NCBI GenBank assembly: GCA_006503475.1 | Contig: RSEH01000131.1 | Coordinates: forward strand, 62,001 to 126,000 | Source of the DNA: Stentor roeselii | Lineage: Eukaryota; Ciliophora; Heterotrichea; Heterotrichida; Stentoridae | DNA: 64,000 bases | Direction: 5' to 3' | Shown here: in pieces, positions 8,995-20,235 of the stretch | Numbering within the stretch: the first letter of the stretch is position 1 | Layout: the number at the start of each line of letters is the position of its first letter | Translations under genes and position numbers: made by a program | The notes under the pieces: model-generated | Seen by the model: the letters and a program-made list of their open reading frames with translations, nothing else | Told to the model about the DNA's origin: nothing | Database searches by the model: none

Positions 8995-9565
8995 AATTTT
9001 TTATAGGATTTTAATGAGTGAGGATTTATTTAGGTCGTTAGGGAGGGAGAGTAGTGATTTATTTTGAGGGTGGGATTGGAAGGAGGTTATGATTTTTATG
9101 GGGTTATTTCGGGTAAATTATGGGGAAATATTGGAACTTTTGTTAGTTTTTTAAGGGGTTAGGGTTTATGTGATTTTTTAAAGAGAGAGTTAATCTGGGG
9201 GAATTTATTTGGGATTAATGTGGAATCATTAGATGGGAATTAAGTGATATTAGAATTAAATAGGATTTAGGTTTTTGTGAAGGGGTTTGGATAATATGGA
9301 TCGTTATACAGATAAGAAATTTTCTGGCTTTATTTTGGAGTCAGGTATTCAGAATGATGTTATGATTAAATAGGAACATTTTTTCATCTTATGATAATAT
9401 GAAAAAAAAGATTTGATTTAAGAGGAAGATAAGTGGCCAATTCTTGATGTTTCTACTTGCTTTTTTCTTGAGCTCATTTAATTAATTGAGAGAAAATAAT
9501 TTCATATCTGCTTAATAGAAGTAATTAGTCATAATAAATAATATCGATAAATTTTATTTTAGCAA
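8995..9565. other. Intergenic, no gene supported
   Basis: About 570 AT-rich bases between two minus-strand genes. A 25-codon ATG frame at 9296-9373 and a short protein-like stretch near 9415-9490 have no support. The upstream part on the minus strand should hold the promoter of the adaptor gene. Confidence 0.6.
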
Positions 9566-11746
9566 CTAATCTAATTTTTCTACCGATATCCACTTTTTAT
9601 TTTTGTAAGTATCATCCCAATACAGGTAATTTTCCCTAAGTTGCTTTAAGCAAGAATCAACACTTTCGCTTTTCACGAAAGTTGTCCATGTTTCAAAAAT
9701 AGGAATGCAGATGTTTCTAATAAATCCAGCTTGACTTTTAGCAATGTCAGTGTTATTCCTATCGCAATATATAGAAACTGATAGAGCTAATTGTTTTTCA
9801 ATATCTCCTTGGATAAAAAACTCTTCCATGACGAGCGTAGTCCATTTCAAATGCAATTCCTTAGCCTTAGCACTATGTCCAATATCAGCACATTTCAATC
9901 CCATCGAAAAAATTAAATTTTTATCCTCCAGATTCTCAATGACCATTTTTTCCTGTTCATTAACCAAAACCCTTCCCTTAAACCTTGAGCAAATTTCAAA
10001 ATGTTTAGAAAGATCAGTATCAAGAATCATATTAATAATCATTTTTCGACATGAAATCCATTCCTCATCCTCAATTTCCGCCATAACATCAAAACCCTGA
10101 CTCATCAAACTAAACAAAATAGCACAATGCATATTCTCTAAAATACTTGAATCATTATACTGAATTGCAAGTTTATCTCTAGAAGTGACTAAAAATCGAT
10201 TTGTCAGTCCAGGGTGTCCAACATCATGTCCAAGTGCAGCAATCGTAAAAGTAACAACATCCAAATCACTACAAAAACAATGAATTTCTGTACTCAAGAA
10301 AAAATAATAAAAACTCGCAAAAACATCTGCTCCATGAGCAGAGTTATGATACGGGTTCGACTTGTAAGACTACTTAAAACTTACACTTTCCACTAAATCA
10401 AAAAAAGACACAAAAGTCTCTTCAGAGACTTTCAAAGTTCTTTCTAAAACATGTTGACTGAAGATGTAAGCTGAAACAACTGATATTGTCTTGCTGGTTT
10501 TTTCTTGGATGTAAAAAATATTCAGGTTCCAGTCTTTTCCTAGCTTTGAAAGGTAGTCGTGAAGACCTGAAAGGATTGAAAGGGTTTGAATTAGTTTAGA
10601 AGATGAGTTTAAGTTTCGAGTTTTTCTTTTGTTTGAGTTTGGACGACCGATTGTTGATACTTTTAAAAAGTTCTGCGCGATGAACTCTTTGTCCTCAGCG
10701 TCGAGGTCGTGAGTGACTATTTCGAAGTTGGTGTCTGATGTGATTTTTTCTATTTTACTTTTAATTTTCAATAATTCTGACTGAGCTTTTTTCAGCCTTG
10801 TCTTGACATCTTTGAAAATAATGACTGAAGCTGCGTATTTAAGCTCAGATATGACGAAATCGCATTTTTTTTCAAGAGACTTTGCTAAAGAATTCTTGTT
10901 TTCGCTTTCAAAGTAATCCTCTTTTCCTTTATTTTTCTTCAAGTTGATTTCATGTCCTGACTCTTCTTTTTCCATGCGATAAAAAAGCTGAATTGTTCTG
11001 TTTTCCACGATGTTTATCTCAACTATTTGAGAAACCACGAATAAAGAAACTGCAGCGAATTCAGATAAAACAGTGAAAAAAGGGTCGTGACTGTAAGTAA
11101 GTAAAAGGACTAAAAGAATGATAAGGACTGGGATGAGAGTAAGCACCAGATGTCGATAACTATCAAAAAGGACTCGTCGATAAGAATAAGTAAATCCAAC
11201 TATTTCAACGACTGTTGGAAACAAATGAGACCTGCAATCATCTCCAGTGATCCCTTGAAACACCTGGCTTGAGCCGAGGATAAGATAAAGAAAAACAACA
11301 GATCCAAGAATACAAAAAAGCAAACGATTTATTTTCAATATTTTATGAAAATTAATCAGTAAGAAAAGCAGTAAATATGATAGAAAAATTATAGTTGAAG
11401 TGCAAACCAAATGAAAAATCATGAAATTCTTAGAAATTTCAGAAAAATTGAATAAAAATAGTGACGAGATCAAGTTTATCAGCATCATGAGGGTTAAAAA
11501 AATGTAAAAAGTGATTAAATTGTAGCTGAATTCTTTAGATATTGAACGAGTTGACTGATCAACATAAAGTGTTTTGAAGTACTTTTCCTGCATGTCTTTA
11601 TTAGTAAAAAACAGCAAGTTAGGTTCAACAGGGATTCCAGTGACTTCATTGTTATCATGTTTCAAGACAGTATATTCAGAAGGATGCTTTGCTTGACTGC
11701 TCAGTTCCTGATATTCATCAAATACCTTAGAAACAGATTTATTCAT
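9566..11746 (-). CDS. Six-helix membrane cyclic-nucleotide phosphodiesterase, one intron
   Basis: A 721-residue protein after removing a 15-nt intron at 10370-10384. Residues about 80-260 hold roughly six transmembrane helices. A linker with coiled coil (about 280-345) follows, and the class I phosphodiesterase domain fills about 440-700. The splice restores the motif NPYHNSAHGADV, and the metal-binding signature HDVGHPGLTN and a later CADIGHSAK are intact. The enzyme should hydrolyse cAMP and/or cGMP at a membrane. Membrane-embedded phosphodiesterases of this layout are known in ciliates and other alveolates. The ATG follows GTATAA directly. Substrate preference cannot be told from sequence. 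Confidence 0.9.
10370..10384 (-). other. Intron of the membrane phosphodiesterase, 15 nt
   Basis: On the minus strand it reads GTAAGTTTTAAGTAG with an in-frame TAG. Removal joins the linker to the catalytic domain. Confidence 0.95.
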
Positions 11747-11785
11747 TTATACAAAACTTATTAACAATAAAACATTATCTAATAA

Positions 11786-12763
11786 TCACGCCCTCATTCT
11801 CAGTTCCATCATTTTTTTCCTCAACTCTTCAACTTCCCTTCTAAAGTTCAATCGAAAACTCACTCTTAAAGACTCCTGCATCAAAGACCTTAAAATAACA
11901 AGTCCATGCGCAATATGAACCTGATCCTCATGACTTTCTCTCATAATCACCTGCATAAATTCAAATGAAAAGTCAAAAACCGTCTCAGGCTGAACATTTT
12001 TCAAAATTTTCTTAAAACTTCTGAATTTCACCAAAGGCATTTCAATAGCAGAGCATTCAAGACACTCACATCTTTCTAGAAACCACTTCCTGCTGATAAA
12101 AACATGATAAGGGTACTTTTCAACAGTCTTAAATTCCTGAACTTGTGACTCAAGTGCGAAGTACTTTCGAAATTTATTAACAATGAAAATATTTGAATTT
12201 AAACACTTTTCACATAAAAAGAAAAAGTTTTCCAAGTCTTTCGGAATGACTGGAAAGTCTTTCGAGTGAAACTTTTTTGCCGCAAAATTGTGACAGTCGT
12301 TGTAAATTTGAATGCAATCTTCGTGAAACCAGTCAAAACAACCCACGCAAAGGTGCAAGTCACTTGAACGTGACTCGTCTGAGTCGAATGAGTCGCAAAC
12401 GCAGAAGCGACCTAAGAAGTTGTGGTTGTAATTGTTGGAATTTTTTAGTTTTTTTGGAAAAAGTTGACAGTCGTGATTTTTTACTCCGCAATCACATCTG
12501 AAGTCTTTTTTTGGCCCGATGTCGATTATCTCGTGATTTTTGTGGCAGGTCAGGCAACAACCGATGCAGAGGCCTGATAAGATTGAACAGGTTTTGCAGG
12601 TGTAGATGTTTTGCTCGATGTAGCCGAGTGTGTATGAACAGTAGTCGAGTGAGGAGTCGAGGGTTGAAGTGTCTGATGCGTTTGGAAATCTTGAATTTGA
12701 AATTTGAGAGGTATGAGTATGTGATAGATTTCTTAAGAACCTTATCAGAAAGTCGTTGTCCAT
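11786..12763 (-). CDS. UBR7: UBR7-type protein: UBR box plus PHD finger
   Basis: A 325-residue protein. Residues about 42-100 form a UBR box (CSYTLGYIEQNIYTC, CIGCCLTCHKNHEI, FRCDCG), and residues about 120-190 a PHD-like finger (FCVCDSFDSDE, LCVGCFDWFHEDCI, CEKC). UBR box followed by PHD is the hallmark of UBR7, a small putative E3 ligase linked to histone ubiquitylation. The length is close to the usual 400 or so. The C-terminal 130 residues include a cysteine pair and a helical end as in the family. The upstream gene on the same strand ends eight bases before this ATG. Confidence 0.85.
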   Translation of the reverse strand: MDNDFLIRFLRNLSHTHTSQISNSRFPNASDTSTLDSSLDYCSYTLGYIEQNIYTCKTCSILSGLCIGCCLTCHKNHEIIDIGPKKDFRCDCGVKNHDCQLFPKKLKNSNNYNHNFLGRFCVCDSFDSDESRSSDLHLCVGCFDWFHEDCIQIYNDCHNFAAKKFHSKDFPVIPKDLENFFFLCEKCLNSNIFIVNKFRKYFALESQVQEFKTVEKYPYHVFISRKWFLERCECLECSAIEMPLVKFRSFKKILKNVQPETVFDFSFEFMQVIMRESHEDQVHIAHGLVILRSLMQESLRVSFRLNFRREVEELRKKMMELRMRA

Positions 12764-12771
12764 TTTTTAAA

Positions 12772-13539
12772 TTAAACTGATCTCATAGAAAGCGGCAACT
12801 TGGAAATAGCCATTAACTGATTCAATCCATTCAACCTTTGATTCCTAAGATTGATAGTATCAGCAAGTCTCTCCACAATTTTTTCTTCAATCAAAGCCAA
12901 TTGAAAAGTTTCATTCCTAACATTTCTCGTAATTTTATCCTTTCTCTCCACACTATTCCAAAACCTTTTTTCATTTTCCTTTCGTTCTGAGGCCTGACTT
13001 CTACTTCTAATTTCAATATTTTTCTTTTTAATTTCCATAACCTTTTTCGCAAAGTCTTTCTTTTTCTTGATTTCCTGATTTTTTCGTTTTTCACTCCAAC
13101 TTTTCCAATCATTTTTCAAAGCCTTAAGCATTTGTGCCTTGCTTCTTTTTTTCTCAAAGATTTCATTTAAAACCTTTTCTTTCGTGGTTCGACTTTCTTG
13201 ACGACTGATGCTGAGACTTTTTCTTCTGATTTCAATTGATTCCTGAATTTTTTTCTTTAATTCCTGCTTTTTTTGTGCTTGAAGAAGGTTGTCTTGATGA
13301 AGAGAAGTCAGGTAAAAAGCTTTTTGATCTGCGAAGTCAATTTCTTTGTTCATCGTTGACTCGATTTTTTGAAGCTTTTCAATTCGGTTTTGCATTAATT
13401 GAAAGTTTTGCTCGGCTTGAAGACGTTCGAAGTTTTTTTGAAGACGGGGACTTTCAATGGTGCCTTTGAAGAACTGGGCTAAGCGCTTTACTCGGTTTGA
13501 ACGATGGGTTTGACTTGTTGTTGAGAGGGATTGATCCAT
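12772..13539 (-). CDS. Basic coiled-coil protein, function unknown
   Basis: A 255-residue protein, nearly all helix, rich in Lys, Glu, Gln and Arg from residue 30 to 235. No domain is recognised. Continuous repeats of charged heptads, for example in AQKKQELKKKIQESI, suggest a rod that could bind microtubules or another filament, but nothing in the sequence proves it. The ATG is preceded by CTATCTAAA. It is in tandem with UBR7, with eight bases between its stop and the UBR7 start. Confidence 0.75.
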   Translation of the reverse strand: MDQSLSTTSQTHRSNRVKRLAQFFKGTIESPRLQKNFERLQAEQNFQLMQNRIEKLQKIESTMNKEIDFADQKAFYLTSLHQDNLLQAQKKQELKKKIQESIEIRRKSLSISRQESRTTKEKVLNEIFEKKRSKAQMLKALKNDWKSWSEKRKNQEIKKKKDFAKKVMEIKKKNIEIRSRSQASERKENEKRFWNSVERKDKITRNVRNETFQLALIEEKIVERLADTINLRNQRLNGLNQLMAISKLPLSMRSV

Positions 13540-14111
13540 TTTAGATAGTTGGAAGATATTGAGTGGGATTATTTCTCTTGGAATTGAGTAGAGTTGAAGG
13601 TTTTAATAGGAATTGAAGAGTTTTTTAATGATTTTTAAGAGAATTGGGGAGATTAGTTGAAGGTTTATTTGAAAGTTTAGAATGATTTTACAATTTTGGA
13701 TATGAATAAATCTTAGTGAGTTTTTAAAGTTCTTTTAATGCTAAACTGGGTGCTCGAAACTATCTCTATGATAAAATATTTACTCTTATTAGATGAATTT
13801 CTACAAAATTTCAGAAGATTAGAAAAAGTCTAGAGATTTTATAAGATCTAAAGTAATAAAGAAATATATCATTTTTTTCTTATCAACCATTTAGTTTTAT
13901 CATATAATTTATATTTGAATAATGAAATAAAATCAGTTATTTCGCCCACTTTTTATCACAAATTTATTTCCCAAACCCTTAAAATCAATTTCAAAATTAT
14001 TTCCATATGACTCTAAAACTTCTAAATGAAAAATGATAAATCCCCTACTTTCTTTTTCCCATTCTCATATTGATCAAACCTTCTTAATCCACCAAAGATT
14101 TCCAATAATTA
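13540..14111. other. Divergent intergenic region, no gene seen
   Basis: About 570 AT-rich bases between a minus-strand and a plus-strand gene, so it should hold both promoters. No long frame, tRNA or repeat is visible. Confidence 0.6.
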
Positions 14112-17100
14112 ATGGACAGCAGGTACATAAAAAAGCTTTCAAGAAGGTTCACCTTCAAGTCATCCTCATCAATAACCCAAAAAGATTCAACTTTTACTCC
14201 AACCGACACTACTTCCCACGGTGCAATCTTTGAATACCTTTCCAAATTTCTGAATCCAAAATCAACAAAGCGAAGTTCCTTATTCACGAACTCAACAGAT
14301 CTTCTAAAAAAAGAGACCAGTTCATCACATGCCGAGATTTTCATCATAAGGAAAAACAAGCTAAAACTATGCAGCGGTAGCCAAAACGAGCATATTCTTT
14401 CATTAAACCCAGACGAGAACCTTCCAGCCTACAGCGTGATGACAAAGGAAAAGCTGGTGATAAACAATCCTCATACTTGTTCTTCTTTTCACTTGTTTTC
14501 CGATCCTAGTTTTTCATTCAAACCTTTGGAACTCAAGGACCTGAATGTCTCGAGTTTAGTTTGTCTACCTTTTTATGTAAAAAATAATTAGAACTCAAAA
14601 GGAAGGGTCTACGGCTGCATCCAACTCTTTAATAAACTCGACCAGAACAAGTGTCAGTCCTTTTTCACTGAAAGTGACGCAGATCTGGCTGTTTCGATAG
14701 GATTTTTTATTTCAGAGCTGTTTGAATCAAATTCTTCTTATCGAAAACTTCAGAAAAAAAATAGTAAATTGCAGCAAGTTCTTCAGGATCAGGACTTTTT
14801 ATGTCAAACTGTGAATAGTTTGACGAAGAGGTCGAAAACTCTTGAAAAACTTTTACAGAACCTTGAAGAAAAACCTTTTTTTTGCAAGGATCTTCTGGGG
14901 ATCATGAAAGAAGCCATGCAGTGCAAGAATATCTCAGTTTTTTCTTGCATTAACAACTCAGCTACTCTTGAACTGACCTTATCAAAAGATGAAGAAGCTG
15001 AAGTTTTTAAAGATATTGCTGAGTTTTCTTGCTTTATCTCTAAAAAAACACTGAATATCAAAGATATCACCATGGAGCCTTTATTTAATGGAAAGCAACT
15101 CAGTGAGTGCAATAGTTGCCTCGTAGTTCCTTTCAAGGTAAGGACAGGGCAACAGTTCGTGGTGATTTACAAAAGGGAAAAAAAAGAGTTTTCTAACCTC
15201 GACCTTGACTTTTCAGACAGACTAACCTCGAAATTTTCTCAATATTCTCAACTTTTTCCTGCATCAAAAGTGAAATTTTACCATTTGGACCTTAGCCAGC
15301 TCTATGAAAATTTCGAAAAATTTTCAATTCCTGTCACTTCAAGCACTTTCGACTTTTACCAGCTTTTCAGCTCGATTAAGGAAGTTTTGATTCAGTTTCT
15401 GTCTTTAAACTCTTGTAGCATCTACGTCGCTGATCATAGGACTAACCAGCTTTGGACTAAAAATTCGAACTCGTCGAGTAGCTTGTTTTTTCCTTTTTCA
15501 GAGAAGACGTTGATTGGTTACTGTTATTTGAACCGGCAGATAGTGTTTTTGCCGTCTTCAGTTTCAGAGATTATCAATGATCTTGAAGCTTTTCATGGAA
15601 AAAAAGTCCTGGCTGCCCCGATTTTATCAGATTTCTTTGAAAATACGGTTTTAGGAGTCATTCTTTGCATTAGGACAAATGCTGAGTTTTCTAGTTATGA
15701 CCTTGATTTTTTGACTTTTTATATGCAGAGCATTGCGAGGTTGCTTGAAGGTATTTACTCGTTTCATATCAGGGCAGATGACGAGGAACCTTTAGTTTCG
15801 CCAAGATATGTAAGCAGCTTGGTTAGTCCTAAAAGCTTGTTTCGAGAAATCAACTTGAGAAACAGTGAAAGAAGATTTTCAAATGAAAAAAAAATTGAAG
15901 AGTTCCTAGAATGTCAAGAAAAGGTCTTAGATTTACTTTTTTGTGAAAGTGAAATTTTCAATCTTTGTAAAAATATCTTGAAAGGTATCGACCCTGCTTT
16001 AAGACATCATCTTTTTTTTCGTGAACTTGAGAAAAGCTTGAAATGTGAAAAAATTAACGTTTCTTTGATTCAAGACTCGAATTTCTCTTTGTTTAACGTT
16101 GAAACAGATGAAGTGATCCAGTCAAACGAGGTGATTTCAAACAGCTTAACTAAAAGAGAGCCATTTTTCCATGAAATAACTGAAAAAGACGTGAATGCCT
16201 CTCCAGATTTACTGAATTTCTTAGGATGTGCTTCAGAGTTAAAAAACGTTTACTTCATTCCAATGCTAAACTCTTCCAACTCCCCCATCGGCCTGGTGAC
16301 CCTCTGCAACTTCTCATCAATCCCAAGTCACTCTTTTCTAACAGAGCTAAAAATCCTCAGCACTCTTTCCGGCCTCCTCTTTTCAAACCAAGAGCCAAAA
16401 ATCTGGCAGGCGATAAACGAGTCAAAGTCTTTAAACTTCAAATTCAACCAATGGTCAAAAGTCCTTTACCAAGTTGGAAAGTTTTGTATTTCAAACTTGA
16501 TTCATATAAAAACCTTGACTCTTTCATCATTCAAATCATCGTCATTTGAAGAGGTCTTGAAGAACATGATGCAGGCTTTTGCCTGCATGACTAATTGCAC
16601 CGAGTCAGTCTTGAAGATAACGAACGAGTCTCATTCCCTGAAAGTTTCAACAAGTTCTTTCACTTCCCCTCTTCCAGTGAAAACACTTATTCGACTGAAG
16701 TCAGATTTAATCGCTCAAAAGACAATCAAGATCAGGGAAGAGACTGATTTTGAACTTCGAATTCCTATCAAGCTGAAAAACGTGACAGGTCTTTTAAAGG
16801 TCAGAAACTCGCATAAGGCTCTAGGCTCTGACTATGTTAATGACACGATTCCTGTCGTTTCTGATATAAAAATTATCTGCGCGGAAATAGCGGAGAAGTT
16901 TTTGAGGTATCCTGGAGTTTTTAATGATGATATCAGCGATTTGGTGGATTCTATGAAAATTTTCGCTTTGAAGTATAAACCGACTTCTTTTTATATTAGT
17001 GTTCAGAAGGCTACTTGTTGCTTAGTTGACTGTGAACATGCGATTTTTTGCTTGAAAAAAGGGGAAAAAATTGTAATTCCGCAGCAGAAATGTGATTTGG

Positions 17101-19073
17101 ATATCCCTGATGATTATGTTTTAGAGAAAAAAGAAGGAATGATTTTTTCTGTGCTTGAATCGGGAAATCCTTTGATTGTGGATGATGTTTATTTGGATGA
17201 AAGGTTTAATACGAAACTTGATAAACTTACTGGGTATCGAACTTCGAATGTTTTGATTACTCCTTTGATTTATAATTCAAGGAGAATTGGAACTATTAAG
17301 GCTATTAATAAGAAGGAAGGTGAATTTAGTCAAAATGATTTGCAGGTCATGCATAACTTGTCGGAAAGTATTTGTCTTACTTTAGATCTTATTGAAAATA
17401 TTCAGGCTTCGTTTGAGGAAAGGTCTAGATTGGCTGCTATTATGAATTCGATGGATAAACATGTCATTGTTTTAAATGATCTGGGGTCACTTGTTTATTC
17501 AAGCAAACCGACTGAGAGCTTGTTTAGACTTCCCTTTGATAGTATCCAAAAAACCAACTATTCCGAATGGGTTCCATACCCAGAGTTAAAATCCGACCTA
17601 GCATCAGTCTTAGAAAATCCTAAAACCACTCTTCAAAAATACTCTCAACAGCTAAAAAACTTCTCAGAAGACGAGAGATTAAAACCAGTGAATTACTCAA
17701 TTTCCCAAATCGCATTTTTTTCCTCAGAGTGTTACTTCGGCGTGATCCTAGTAATAGAAGACTCTCTTCTAATAGACCGTCTTTACAACGAGTTGCGTCA
17801 CGTGAGGAACAGCGTCGTGAGTTTAACATCTCCAATCTCAGGAGAGACAAAATTACAAAAGACAATCCAAGAGTTAAGAATGGTAAAATTCCACGTAAAA
17901 GACCCAGAACTAAACAGTCGTCTAGACCAAATCATTTACGGCCTTCAAGAAGGAAACTTGACGACTCCGAAGTTGATAGTTGATAAAAACGATGCAAGTA
18001 TCGATGCACTTACCTCAATTCTAGAAATGCCGAATGAGCTCTTTCAAGTCAAGTCCGCCTCGACTTTTGGCGACCTTGACGACTTGCTTGATGTGGGAAC
18101 CGCGGTTTCTTTGGATGAACTTCGAAACTGGGACTTGAACCCTTTTCAGCTGGAGAATCACTTCGAGTACATCATGACCATGATGAAGGACTTTGACTTG
18201 GTAAGCAATTACAAAATCGACCCAGTCGTTTTAATGACTTTTTTAAGCAAGGTGAAGGAAAAGTACTCGTATTGGAAGAATTCTTTTCATAACTTCATGC
18301 ATGGCTTTAATGTTATGCATGGGTGTTATATGCTGCTTTCTAGTACTCCTGCTGGAAACTATTTTTCTTCTCATCAGATTCTTGCTCTTCTTATCGCTTC
18401 GCTTTGTCATGACCTTGACCATCGCGGAAGGACTAACGTCTTCGAGGTCAATAAAAGAAGTGTCATTGCGAATACTTATCATGACGAAAGTGTCTTGGAA
18501 AAACATCATGCTGCTGTGGCTTTTTTTATCATTAATGAGGAAAATTCGAATATTTTCGCGAAACTTAATAATGAAACTTATATGGCTGTCAGAAAACTTA
18601 TGATTAGCTCAATTTTAGCTACTGATATGGCTAAACATCTTGGAATTATTGAAGAAGCTAAAAATAGGTTCTTGGAAATTGAAAGTAAAAGAATGGGAAG
18701 TTTGGAAAATGATGTGGAAAAGTTGTCTGGACTTATTATGCATTGTGCGGATTTGTTTCATCCTTGTAAGTCTTACCAGGTTTATGAGATTTGGTCGATA
18801 CTTGTTTGTAAGGAGTTTACTGATCAGTATAATGAGGAGGTGGAACTTAATATACCTGTTACTAGTTATTTTAAGGACTTGGATAAGCCTTTGGTTTATT
18901 ATTCGAATGAAATTGGGTTTTTAGGGTATATTGTTAAACCGCTTTGGATGTGTCTAAAGAATTTTTTGGCTCCATGCATCGATAAGGTCATCGAAAACCT
19001 AGAAAATAACATCGAAATCATGAAGAGGAAAAAAGAAGTCTGGGGAAAAGTTGAAGCTAATGAGAAAGAATAA
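14112..19073 (+). CDS. Giant multi-GAF, PAS-containing cyclic-nucleotide phosphodiesterase, one intron
   Basis: A 1648-residue protein after removing the intron at 14577-14591. It carries a chain of GAF-like domains. The clearest are near residues 60-220, 240-400, 430-570, 650-780 and 930-1090; a weaker one lies near 810-930. A PAS-like domain (about 1095-1210) follows, then the class I phosphodiesterase domain (about 1340-1640) with NSFHNFMHGFNVMHG, the signature CHDLDHRGRTN and MHCADLFHPC. Animal GAF phosphodiesterases (PDE2, 5, 6, 10, 11) have two GAFs. GAF domains bind cyclic nucleotides, so strong allosteric control is likely. The splice restores NSKGRVYGCIQLFNK, a typical GAF core. Exact GAF borders are estimates. 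Confidence 0.9.
14577..14591 (+). other. Intron of the multi-GAF phosphodiesterase, 15 nt
   Basis: GTAAAAAATAATTAG with an in-frame TAG. Removal completes the first GAF domain. Confidence 0.95.
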
Positions 19074-19616
19074 TAGAATAGTTTATTAAATCCTTAAATA
19101 TCAGGTTCACCGAAAAAATTAATGTCAACTCGGGTAATATCAACAAAGTGAAAGGATTGAGTATGTTACAAAGTAACAAAATAATTCAACCAATAGAGAA
19201 ATAATTAATTTTCCAATATTCGAAAAAAAAATTTAACTTTTTCAAATTCCTAACATTTCAAACTAATTTTCTAATCACTAAAGACTTAAGTAATCCAAAT
19301 AATTAAAAATAATCAAACTAAACAATTGATTTCTAAAACAATTTTCGTTTATTCTTCAAGAATTCCTTAAGATACAAATAAAGTTCCTTTCTTATCAGTC
19401 CGAAATAAAAACCTTTTTCAAGTGAAAAATATCAAAAATATCCCAGACAAAGAATTACTAAAAAAAACTTATCATAAATTGATCAAATCCTGGAAAAAAA
19501 ACCCTTAAAGAAACCAATTCAAAATAAAGAATCCTTAATAAAAGATTCTCCTAACTAAACCAATCCTCTATAAAAACATTCCTAAAGATAAAATCCTAAA
19601 TAAAAAATTCCAAAAT
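19074..19616. other. Intergenic, no gene seen
   Basis: About 540 very AT-rich bases between the phosphodiesterase and the tRNA gene. No reading frame or structured RNA is recognisable. Confidence 0.6.
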
Positions 19617-19623
19617 AAAAAAA
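19617..19623 (-). terminator. Pol III terminator of the tRNA
   Basis: A run of seven A on the plus strand, i.e. seven T on the tRNA strand, begins directly after the discriminator base. This is the usual RNA polymerase III stop. Confidence 0.8.
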
Positions 19624-19704
19624 CGACAGCAGCAGGATTCGAACCTGCGCGGGAAATCCCAATAGATTTCTAGTCTATCGCCTTAACCACTCGGCCATGC
19701 TGTC
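19624..19704 (-). tRNA. tRNA-Ser(AGA)
   Basis: Read on the minus strand, a perfect seven-pair acceptor stem (GACAGCA with TGCTGTC) encloses a D-arm with the A box GGCCGAGTGGTTAAGGC, an anticodon loop CTAGAAA (anticodon AGA), a long class II variable arm and the B box GGTTCGAATCC. The long variable arm and anticodon agree on serine. There is no intron and no encoded CCA. The neighbouring plus-strand ATG is only 39 bases away, so the two genes diverge from a tiny shared region. Confidence 0.95.
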
Positions 19705-19743
19705 TTCCAGACCGATTCAAACGACTCCAAATAAATACAACCA

Positions 19744-20196
19744 ATGTTAAATTCTTTAAAGTTCCTCTGGCGGAGCTACTCAAAAAGGCCACCAAAAGCG
19801 ATCCCAAAAAAACCTCGAAAAAAACCCTCAATTTCATCAACTCCAAATGAAAACAGTCTTCCAAACAAAGAGTCTTCAACAGAAGCGAATAGTCCTCTTT
19901 CATTGAAATTTCAAGAATTTATCAAAAACCAGAAAATTGAAGACCTTTCTCATGAAACTAAAGAAAAACTAGCGAATTCTGCATCTTTAGATAAAATTTC
20001 AAAGAGTCTCTTTATTGGGCAGGTTATTGATTTAGGAGGACTTCATAAAGAGTTTTCAGGAGAAGTGGAAGAGTTTGAGAAAGGCTTTGGAGTACAGGAA
20101 GACACTGAAATGAATGAAATGCTTGAAAAGATTGCTGAGGATATGAAGAAAGAGCAGGGAGATGATATTGATGAGAAAATGTTTAAGGATAATTAA
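19744..20196 (+). CDS. Small hypothetical protein, possibly mitochondrial
   Basis: A 150-residue protein that I do not recognise. The first 28 residues are rich in Lys, Arg, Ser and aromatic residues with no acid (MLNSLKFLWRSYSKRPP), which is what a mitochondrial presequence looks like. The rest is polar and helical with an acidic end (MLEKIAEDMKKEQGDDIDEK). The ATG lies 39 bases from the 5' end of the divergent tRNA gene. The mitochondrial idea is inference only. Confidence 0.65.
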   Translation: MLNSLKFLWRSYSKRPPKAIPKKPRKKPSISSTPNENSLPNKESSTEANSPLSLKFQEFIKNQKIEDLSHETKEKLANSASLDKISKSLFIGQVIDLGGLHKEFSGEVEEFEKGFGVQEDTEMNEMLEKIAEDMKKEQGDDIDEKMFKDN

Positions 20197-20235
20197 GAAG
20201 GAATACTTTTAGTGGGTTAAGTGAAGAGATTAAAA

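Noticed and set aside
9296-9373. Short ATG frame in the gap before the membrane phosphodiesterase
   Set aside because: It has 25 codons, no domain, and no splice that extends it convincingly.
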